A program made the translations under genes and the position numbers. Below are positions 58,394-64,000 of a stretch of 64,000 nt of DNA, piece after piece (positions within the stretch are counted from its first letter, which is position 1; every line of letters starts with the position of its first letter). The DNA comes from Methylocystis bryophila (GTDB lineage Bacteria > Pseudomonadota > Alphaproteobacteria > Rhizobiales > Beijerinckiaceae). The notes below the pieces were generated by a model, which made no database searches, was not told the origin of the DNA, and saw only the letters and a program-made list of their open reading frames with translations. The DNA is taken from assembly GCF_027925445.1 (NCBI RefSeq), contig NZ_AP027149.1, positions 4,104,501 through 4,168,500 on the forward strand, given 5' to 3'.

Positions 58394-58573
58394 GGATTCA
58401 CGACGGGTCGGATGCGGGTTATACAATCCTAGGCGTCTGATTCGGGCCGAAGCGAAAGCGCTGTCTGGAAGGCTCGACCGAACAGGCGAGGGGCAGGAAG
58501 GCGCGGCGCTTTGTCAACGTCTGTCTAGCGTCAGTGAGGCTTTCTTAACCATTGCAGAGTTAGGGTTAATTAA
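58394..58573 (+). promoter_or_regulatory. ctrA upstream region with GANTC sites and CtrA-type boxes
   Basis: Within the 374 bp before ctrA I find GATTC (GANTC) at 58394-58398 and 58439-58443, sites for the CcrM methyltransferase. The CtrA half-site TTAACCAT is at 58545-58552. An inverted TTAA-rich stretch GGGTTAATTAAA is at 58563-58574, whose reverse strand reads TTAACCC. Caulobacter ctrA is controlled by CcrM methylation and by CtrA itself; this layout suggests the same logic. Recognised by eye. Confidence 0.5.
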
Positions 58574-58673
58574 ATCGGGCAAAGTGGCGTTCGACGGGAG
58601 TTTGGCGACACGCGCCGGCAACCTCAGCAATGGATCGTCGCAAGCTATAGCTAGGGCTCAGTGGGGAACTGAC

Positions 58674-59375
58674 ATGCGCGTTTTACTGATCGAAGACGAT
58701 AGCGCGACGGCTCAGAGCATCGAGCTCATGCTGAAATCCGAGAATTTCAACGTCTATACGACAGATCTCGGCGAGGAAGGCATCGATCTCGGCAAGCTCT
58801 ATGATTACGACATCATTCTGCTCGACCTGAACCTTCCCGACATGTCGGGCTATGAGGTGCTGCGCACGCTCCGCGTCGCCAAGGTCAAGACGCCAATCCT
58901 CATCCTCTCGGGCATGGCCGGCATCGAGGACAAGGTCAAGGGATTGGGGTTCGGCGCCGACGACTATCTGACCAAGCCTTTCCACAAGGACGAGCTCGTC
59001 GCACGCATCCACGCGATTGTGCGCCGCTCGAAGGGGCACGCCCAGTCGGTCATCGCCACGGGAGATCTCGTCGTCAATCTCGACCAGAAGACCGTCGAAG
59101 TGGGCGGCGCCCGAGTGCATCTGACCGGCAAGGAATATCAGATGCTGGAGCTGCTCTCGCTGCGCAAGGGCACGACGCTGACCAAGGAGATGTTCCTCAA
59201 TCACCTCTATGGCGGCATGGACGAGCCGGAACTGAAGATCATCGACGTCTTCATTTGCAAGCTCCGAAAGAAGCTTGCCAACGCCAGCGAAGGCCGCAAC
59301 TATATCGAAACGGTCTGGGGCCGTGGATATGTCCTGCGCGAGCCCTCCGAGGCCGACGAACGCATCACCGCTTAA
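58674..59375 (+). CDS. ctrA: Cell-cycle response regulator CtrA
   Basis: 233 residues from ATG 58674 (MRVLLIEDDSATAQSIELML), the exact CtrA length; the longer in-frame start at 58584 runs through promoter sequence. Phospho-acceptor Asp51 in DIILLDLNLPDMSGYEVLR, Lys in DDYLTKPFHKDELVARIHAI; OmpR-type winged helix with LTGKEYQMLELLSLRKGTTLTKEMFLNHLYGGMDEPELKIIDVFICKLRKKL. Master regulator of replication and cell-cycle genes in alphaproteobacteria, phosphorylated by CckA-ChpT. A strong terminator follows. Upstream sites suggest autoregulation. Confidence 0.97.
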   Translation: MRVLLIEDDSATAQSIELMLKSENFNVYTTDLGEEGIDLGKLYDYDIILLDLNLPDMSGYEVLRTLRVAKVKTPILILSGMAGIEDKVKGLGFGADDYLTKPFHKDELVARIHAIVRRSKGHAQSVIATGDLVVNLDQKTVEVGGARVHLTGKEYQMLELLSLRKGTTLTKEMFLNHLYGGMDEPELKIIDVFICKLRKKLANASEGRNYIETVWGRGYVLREPSEADERITA

Positions 59376-59401
59376 GGTTTCTTCTGAAAACTCCGCCAAA
59401 G

Positions 59402-59447
59402 AGCGCCTTCATGTTCACGCGGCGAACATGAAGGCGCTTTTTCTTTT
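59402..59447 (+). terminator. Intrinsic terminator of ctrA
   Basis: Perfect 15-bp stem AGCGCCTTCATGTTC / GAACATGAAGGCGCT (59402-59416 and 59424-59438), 7-base loop, followed by a T-rich tail TTTTTCTTTT. Starts 26 bp after the ctrA stop. It separates ctrA from the convergent phosphotransacetylase gene; on the minus strand the T-run is missing. Confidence 0.93.
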
Positions 59448-59462
59448 GGAGCGCGCAAAGGT

Positions 59463-60857
59463 TCACTGAGCCTCGGCTTTCTTCTCGATCTTGCGCCACC
59501 CTCCTCTGCTACGCCAATGCGCGAAAATTTGCGCCAGCGCCGCGGAGGCAAGCCGGGACAGCACGCCGTCGGCCCGGCTTGTCAGCATGATCGGGACCCG
59601 CGCCCCGAGCACAAGCCCCGCGATGCCGGCGTCCGCCAAATAGACCAGTTGCTTCGCCAGCATGTTGCCGGCTTCGAGATCCGGCGCGATCAGAATGTCG
59701 GCGTCGCCAGCCACGGACGAATAGATCCCCTTGGCGCGCGCGGCTTCCCTGGAGACCGCGTTGTCGAAAGCGAGCGGACCGTCGAGAATCCCGCCCGTTA
59801 TCTGGCCGCGATCCGCCATTTTACAGAGGGCCGCAGCGTCCACTGTCGAGGGGATCTTCGGCGTGACCGTTTCGACCGCCGAGAGGATCGCGACCTTAGG
59901 CGGATCGATCATCAGCGCCCGCGCGAGGTCGATCGCGTTCTGCACGATGTCGCGCTTCGTCTCCAGGTCCGGATAGATGTTGATTGCCGCATCGCTGATG
60001 AAGAGCGGTTTCGGATAGTTCGGCGCGTCGATCGCGAAGACATGGCTCATGCGCCGTTCGGTGCGCAGGCCCATCGCAGTGTCGAGGACGGCCGCCATCA
60101 GCTCATCCGTGTGCAGCGCGCCCTTCATCAGCGCTTCGACTCGGCCTTCACGCGCCAGCGCCGCAGCGCGCTCTGCGGCGGCGTGACTGTGCGGCGCAGA
60201 GACCAGCTCGACGCCATCGAGCCGGCATCCGGCCGCTTCGGCCGCGGCCCGGATCTTTTGCTCCGGCCCGACGAGGATCGGAACAATCAGCCCCTCTTGC
60301 CCGGCTTCGAGCGCGCCGAGAAGCGACGCCTCGTCGCAAGGATGGACGACGGCGGTTCTAATCGGCGGCAGCTTCTTGGCGGCAGTGATCAATTCGCGGT
60401 AACGCGCGCCCTCTTCATGGGTCGACGGGCTGGACGCAACGGGCTGTTTCCGCGACTTCCGCGTCGGCGCAATCACGCGTGCGCGCCCCTTGGCGAGCGT
60501 TTGTCCCGCTTGACCAAAGCAAAAGCAATCGAGAACGATCTCTCTCGGTTCGGCGATCTTCTCGCACAGCGTGACGCGCGCTGTGACCGGCTCCGAGAAC
60601 GCCGAGGAACCCTCGAAATCGAGGCGATACCCCTTCAGGCGCGCGCCCGGACCCGGGAGTTGCGCGTCAATGACCTCCAAGACGAGCGCCGTCAGCCAGG
60701 CGCTTTGAGCGACGAGATGAGCGGCGTCACCTTCGCTGTCAGCTTCGCTCGCAACGGAGAGAACAGTCGGGGCGCCTGAGGGATCTCCGAGACTCCGCGT
60801 AATTTCGGCAGAATCACCAAGCTTGAGCGCGTCGAACGCATCTTCGCTGAACCGCAT
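59463..60857 (-). CDS. MaoC-like/phosphate acetyl(butyryl)transferase fusion
   Basis: 464 residues from ATG 60857, which has GGGAGG seven bases upstream; a TTG six codons earlier is possible. The N-terminal 130 residues resemble the hot-dog (MaoC/enoyl-CoA hydratase) half (LGDSAEITRSLGDPSGAPTV, LEVIDAQLPGPGARLKGYRLDF); the C-terminal 300 are a phosphotransacetylase (RTAVVHPCDEASLLGALEAGQEGLIVPILVGPEQKI, GRVEALMKGALHTDELM, HVFAIDAPNYPKPLFISDAAINIYPDL, ADILIAPDLEAGNMLAKQL). Interconverts acyl-CoA and acyl phosphate. The fusion is standard in Hyphomicrobiales; acetate kinase, its usual neighbour, is not in the window. The hydratase active-site residues are not obvious. Confidence 0.9.
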   Translation of the reverse strand: MRFSEDAFDALKLGDSAEITRSLGDPSGAPTVLSVASEADSEGDAAHLVAQSAWLTALVLEVIDAQLPGPGARLKGYRLDFEGSSAFSEPVTARVTLCEKIAEPREIVLDCFCFGQAGQTLAKGRARVIAPTRKSRKQPVASSPSTHEEGARYRELITAAKKLPPIRTAVVHPCDEASLLGALEAGQEGLIVPILVGPEQKIRAAAEAAGCRLDGVELVSAPHSHAAAERAAALAREGRVEALMKGALHTDELMAAVLDTAMGLRTERRMSHVFAIDAPNYPKPLFISDAAINIYPDLETKRDIVQNAIDLARALMIDPPKVAILSAVETVTPKIPSTVDAAALCKMADRGQITGGILDGPLAFDNAVSREAARAKGIYSSVAGDADILIAPDLEAGNMLAKQLVYLADAGIAGLVLGARVPIMLTSRADGVLSRLASAALAQIFAHWRSRGGWRKIEKKAEAQ

Positions 60858-61103
60858 TTGGCGCCTCCCGAACAATGATCTCCTCTCTTTAGGGAAAGCC
60901 GGAGCCGTTGTCCTGCTCTTCTGGGCCTTTGGTCCTCTTGGCCAGTCCTAACCGAACGCAAGGAGCAACATGCGGCGCCCACTGCGAAAGACCGAATAAA
61001 TTGTTGCGTCGAAGGGAACGCTTGCGACCGTACAACGTTAAAAACTGTTGGTCCGAATGCGCCCAAAGGGGACCTAACCGACGACGCGAGGGAGATGGGG
61101 AGT

Positions 61104-61535
61104 ATGAGCATTGCGCGTATCCTCGCCCTGAAAGGGGCGGAAGTTTTTACGACGACTCCGGAGCAGAAGCTGAAGGAAGTTGCGGCGGAGCTCGCGCGAC
61201 GCGGGATCGGCGCCCTCGTCGTGATCGATCGCTGGGGTGAAGTCGCCGGCGTTGTTTCCGAAACCGACATACTGGCGGCGATCGGCGCGCGTGGCGCCGA
61301 CGCTCTGGAAGACAGCGTCGCAAACCACATGGGACGCAATTTCCGGTTCTTGACGGAAAAGGACACGGTCGACGACGCCATGGAGACGATGACGATCGAG
61401 CGGCGTCGGCACCTGCCGGTTCTGCGCGATGGCCACATTGTCGGCCTCGTCTCGATCGGCGACGTTGTGAAGTATCGGATCGATACGATCGAGGCGGAGC
61501 GTTTGGCGCTCCATCAGTATATCGCCACCGCGTGA
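61104..61535 (+). CDS. CBS-domain-pair protein
   Basis: 143 residues from ATG 61104 with GGGGAG upstream; an ATG at 61095 lies too close to its purine run. Two CBS motifs: VFTTTPEQKLKEVAAELARRGIGALVVIDRWGEVAGVVSETDILAA and FRFLTEKDTVDDAMETMTIERRRHLPVLRDGHIVGLVSIGDVVKYRIDTIEAE. It has no other domain. It probably binds adenine nucleotides as an energy sensor; the partner is unknown. It is flanked by genes on the minus strand. Confidence 0.9.
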   Translation: MSIARILALKGAEVFTTTPEQKLKEVAAELARRGIGALVVIDRWGEVAGVVSETDILAAIGARGADALEDSVANHMGRNFRFLTEKDTVDDAMETMTIERRRHLPVLRDGHIVGLVSIGDVVKYRIDTIEAERLALHQYIATA

Positions 61536-61575
61536 ATAGCGGTGGATGGCGAGCGGCGGGGGCAGCGGTCCGCTT

Positions 61576-62565
61576 CTACCCCTCCGCCCGCAGCGGCCGC
61601 ATGAGGAGCGCCTCGATCGCCGCCTCGACATCGATCCTGCCGGCAAGGATTTCCGCGACTGACTGAGAGATCGGCATTTCAACCGATCGCTCGCGGGCGA
61701 TCTCCATCAGGGCGGAGGCCGTGAAGGAGCCCTCCGCGAGCTTGCCATGCCTGGCCTCGCTCAAAGCTTCGCCACGCCCCAGAGCTTCGCCGAGAGCGAA
61801 GTTGCGCGATTGGTTGGAGCCGCAGGTCAGCACCAGATCGCCCAGCCCGGAGAGACCCATCAGAGTTTCGGTCCTCGCGCCCCAGGCGGCGCCGAGGCGC
61901 GTAAGCTCGGCAAATCCGCGCGCGATGAGAGCTGCGCCTGCGGAGGCGCCCAGCCCGCGGCCCGAAGCCATGCCGCAGGCGATCGCGAGCACATTCTTAA
62001 CCGCTCCGCCGATTTCGACGCCGCGCACGTCCTGGGATCGATAAAGGCGAAAGCTGCGGCTAGACAATTGCTCCGCAAGCCACTGCGCGCGCGCTTCGCT
62101 ATTGGCGGCGACTGTCACTGCGGTCGGCAAGCCTTTGCAGACGTCCGCCGCGAAGCTCGGGCCGGAAAGGACGGCGACCTCGACCTGGGGAGCCTCTTCA
62201 GCCACGACTTCGCTCATGAACGCGCGCGTGCCCTGCTCGATTCCCTTGGCGCAGATAACGAAGGCCGTTCCCGCTCGGAGGTGAGGACTCGCCGCTTTGA
62301 CGACGCTGCGCACAGCCTGGGCCGGCGCTGCGCAAAGCACGATCTCGGCGGCATGGACTGCGGAAAGACTGTCGGTGGGCGCGACGGCTTCCGCGAGCCT
62401 CAAGCCGGGCAAGAAACGGGCGTTCTCGCGCTCCTGGGCGAGCGCCGCGATATGGGCCGCATCTCGGCCCCAGAGCGGAACCCGCTCGCGGCCGACGGCG
62501 GCCACGTTGGCGAGCGCGGTCCCCCAGGCGCCGGCTCCGAGCGTCATGACGCAAGCGCGCGTCAT
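61576..62565 (-). CDS. gpsA: NAD(P)-dependent glycerol-3-phosphate dehydrogenase
   Basis: 329 residues from ATG 62565, overlapping the tsaD stop by 4 bp. Reduces dihydroxyacetone phosphate for phospholipid synthesis. Seen: MTLGAGAWGTALANVAAVGR (NAD loop), PAQAVRSVVKAASPHL, VICAKGIEQGTRAFMSEV, VAVLSGPSFAADVCKGLPTAVTVA, GVEIGGAVKNVLAIACGMASG (catalytic Lys) and MGLSGLGDLVLTCGSNQSRNFALG. The tsaD-gpsA order is common in alphaproteobacteria. Confidence 0.96.
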   Translation of the reverse strand: MTRACVMTLGAGAWGTALANVAAVGRERVPLWGRDAAHIAALAQERENARFLPGLRLAEAVAPTDSLSAVHAAEIVLCAAPAQAVRSVVKAASPHLRAGTAFVICAKGIEQGTRAFMSEVVAEEAPQVEVAVLSGPSFAADVCKGLPTAVTVAANSEARAQWLAEQLSSRSFRLYRSQDVRGVEIGGAVKNVLAIACGMASGRGLGASAGAALIARGFAELTRLGAAWGARTETLMGLSGLGDLVLTCGSNQSRNFALGEALGRGEALSEARHGKLAEGSFTASALMEIARERSVEMPISQSVAEILAGRIDVEAAIEALLMRPLRAEG

Positions 62566-63638
62566 GGACTTGCAGACTTCCTGACGGCCGCCGCGGGTCG
62601 GTGGGCGGTTTCGAGCGGCCAACGCGGCTGCGGCGCAAAGGAAAGATCGTCGACGAACCCAAGCTTGAAACGCTCGAGGCCGGCGAAGGCGATCATGGCG
62701 CCGTTGTCCGCGCAAAGCTCAGGAGGCGGCATTGCGAGCCGCAACCCCGATTCCCCACAAAGCCGCGACAACGCCTCACGCAGCGCCATGTTGGCGCAGA
62801 CGCCGCCGCCTATCGCCAAGCCTTGGAGGCGTTCGTCGGTTTTGCTGAAAATGCGCAGCGCCACGCGCAGCCGATCGATCACGACGTCCACGACGGCAGC
62901 CTGGAAGGAAGCGGCGAGATCGCGCCTGTCCACCTCGCTCAATGCGCCGCCCAAACGCAGAAGCGCCTGCCGCGCCGCAGTCTTCAGGCCGGAAAACGAG
63001 AAGTCGGCTTCCGGCCTGCCAATCATCGGCCGCGGAAAATCGAAGCGTTGCGCGTCACCTTGGCGAGCCAAGGCCTCCAGCTCTGGACCACCGGGGTACG
63101 GAAGACCCAGCATCTTGCCGACCTTGTCGAACGCCTCGCCCGCGGCGTCGTCCATCGTCGCGCCAATCCTTTGGTAGTCGCCGACGCCCCGCACCGCGAC
63201 GATCTGCGTGTGGCCGCCCGAGGCGATCAGCGCGAGATAAGGAAAGCCCAAGCCCTCCGTGAGCCGGGCGGTGAGCGCATGCGCTTCGATATGATTGACC
63301 GCGATAAAAGGCTTTTTCGCCGCCAGCGCCAAGGCTTTGCCGGCCGTCAGTCCCACGAGCACGCCGCCGATGAGGCCGGGACCGGCCGCGGCCGCGATGG
63401 CGTCGAGCTGCCCGATTTCCGTCCGGGCGTCTGCGAGCGCGCGCCCGATAAGCCTGTCGAGGACCTCGATATGCGCCCGCGCGGCGATCTCAGGCACCAC
63501 ACCGCCATAGGCCGCGTGACGGGCGATCTGACTCATCACCTCATTGGAGAGAATCTCAGCGCCGACACCGCCCAGTTTTTCCTCGACGACGGCCGCAGCG
63601 GTCTCGTCGCAGGTCGATTCAATTCCAATTACGCGCAT
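62562..63638 (-). CDS. tsaD: tRNA N6-threonylcarbamoyladenosine transferase TsaD
   Basis: 358 residues from ATG 63638, which has AAAAGGG upstream; a GTG two codons earlier is the alternative. Transfers threonylcarbamoyl to A37 of ANN-decoding tRNAs. Metal site HIEAH in FIAVNHIEAHALTARL, N-terminal RVIGIESTCDETAAAVVEEKL, GPGLIGGVLVGLTAGKALALA, the substrate region LALIASGGHTQIVAVRG, GATMDDAAGEAFDKVGKMLGLPYPGGPELE and C-terminal IGGGVCANMALREALSRL, MPPPELCADNGAMIAFAG. Universal, single-copy gene. Confidence 0.97.
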   Translation of the reverse strand: MRVIGIESTCDETAAAVVEEKLGGVGAEILSNEVMSQIARHAAYGGVVPEIAARAHIEVLDRLIGRALADARTEIGQLDAIAAAAGPGLIGGVLVGLTAGKALALAAKKPFIAVNHIEAHALTARLTEGLGFPYLALIASGGHTQIVAVRGVGDYQRIGATMDDAAGEAFDKVGKMLGLPYPGGPELEALARQGDAQRFDFPRPMIGRPEADFSFSGLKTAARQALLRLGGALSEVDRRDLAASFQAAVVDVVIDRLRVALRIFSKTDERLQGLAIGGGVCANMALREALSRLCGESGLRLAMPPPELCADNGAMIAFAGLERFKLGFVDDLSFAPQPRWPLETAHRPAAAVRKSASP

Positions 63639-63986
63639 CGTCACCCTTTTGGCGCGAGCGGTGAATCGCGCAGCACATGCACCCCTTAGCGCGGTTTCCG
63701 CGCGAACGAAATCATATGAAGCAGCACCCGATCAAAAGCGAGGCGATTCCTCAAGAATGGGGCCCGCTCGGACGGAGACCCGCTTGCATCGCCGGCGCCG
63801 GTTGGGGTCGGCGAAATCAGAACAAAAGTGAACCGCGCGATCGGCTCAATAAAATTTTGTTTACCACTGTGGCTTTTCTGCAACAGTCAAAAGCTCTGGC
63901 GTGCTGTATTCACTGCCCGCCTCAAGCTTCAATCTTGGGGCGCGGCTCACAGCCCAAAGCGGTCCTTTTGTTTTTGGAGACAGCGA
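63639..63986. other. Intergenic region with an eroded family B fragment
   Basis: 348 bp without a convincing gene. At 63686-63713 TTAGCGCGGTTTCCGCGCGA plus ACGAAATC resembles the start of a family B element (TTAG boundary, first-hairpin left arm) with the right arm lost. The AT-rich stretch AATAAAATTTTGTTTACC near 63848-63865 may belong to the promoter of the gene that starts at 63987. Confidence 0.4.
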
Positions 63987-64000
63987 ATGTGGTTGGTCGA
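63987..64000 (+). CDS. Start of a further CDS (partial)
   Basis: ATGTGGTTGGTCGA at the very end (Met-Trp-Leu-Val) with GGAGA at a spacing of about 7 bases upstream. Only four codons are visible, so the product cannot be named, and the existence of the gene rests on the ribosome-binding site alone. Confidence 0.4.

Noticed and set aside
59517..60779. Plus-strand open frame of 420 codons opposite the phosphotransacetylase gene
   Set aside because: Antisense shadow rich in Arg, Asp and His with no domain.
61747..63177. Plus-strand open frames of 476 and 362 codons opposite gpsA and tsaD
   Set aside because: Both genes are universally conserved and complete on the minus strand.

Overview
The window reads as a chromosomal segment of a high-GC alphaproteobacterium, most likely of the order Hyphomicrobiales (Rhizobiales). 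Pointers are a CtrA master cell-cycle regulator with CtrA-type boxes upstream, a CoxMNOP-like cytochrome oxidase operon, a FeuPQ-like two-component pair, a HisKA_2/HWE-type kinase, a MaoC-phosphotransacetylase fusion, and interspersed palindromic repeats of the type common in that order. A methylotroph-like genus such as Methylocystis or Methylosinus is possible, but no diagnostic gene lies in the window. I saw no rRNA, tRNA, CRISPR array, prophage or intact insertion sequence.

Layout. 1-8.2 kb: a sulfide-linked locus. An RND pump and its adaptor diverge from a BigR/SqrR-type ArsR repressor, a DUF2892 membrane protein, a sulfide:quinone oxidoreductase and a TolC-family channel. 8.3-15 kb: two small unknown genes, trehalose-6-phosphate synthase, and a phosphorelay island (FixJ-like regulator, CHASE3-like kinase, Rcp1-like receiver, receiver-HisKA_2 kinase). 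15-24.5 kb: housekeeping genes cobT, uppP, pabB, lysA, an lptM-like gene and a solitary sdhB, plus an N-acetyltransferase, a membrane-inserted alpha/beta hydrolase and EcsC. 24.7-29.4 kb: an aa3-type oxidase operon with two subunit III-like proteins. 29.5-34.3 kb: hemCD, a B12-binding radical SAM enzyme, arfB, ccmH and hpf. 34.5-42.9 kb: a cluster for PRPP and NAD salvage (alpha/beta hydrolase, DUF3175, a PRPP synthetase-like protein, pncB, an APH-fold kinase, pncA, SDR, alanine dehydrogenase, phosphoribosyltransferase). 43-55.3 kb: cell envelope and signalling (a proline-rich linker outer-membrane protein, L,D-transpeptidase, CbpA-like DnaJ, AI-2E transporter, DUF1254/DUF1214 proteins coupled to a class A PBP, YcgN, a FeuN-like protein with FeuP and FeuQ). 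55.4-64 kb: a lipoprotein, a pentapeptide protein, a ROK sugar kinase, glutaredoxin, ctrA, a MaoC-Pta fusion, a CBS protein, gpsA and tsaD. Both window ends cut a gene.

Two things stand out. The first is the sulfide locus, where a repressor with the two-cysteine spacing of persulfide sensors sits between an RND efflux pump and Sqr. The second is a set of modular palindromic repeats (families A and B) bounded by CTAG or a close variant (YTAR). They abut one another while sharing a single CTAG, and at four genes (sdhB, pncA, the AI-2E transporter gene, ycgN) the boundary tetranucleotide supplies the stop codon. Gene packing is tight, with many 4-bp ATGA/GTGA overlaps that imply translational coupling.
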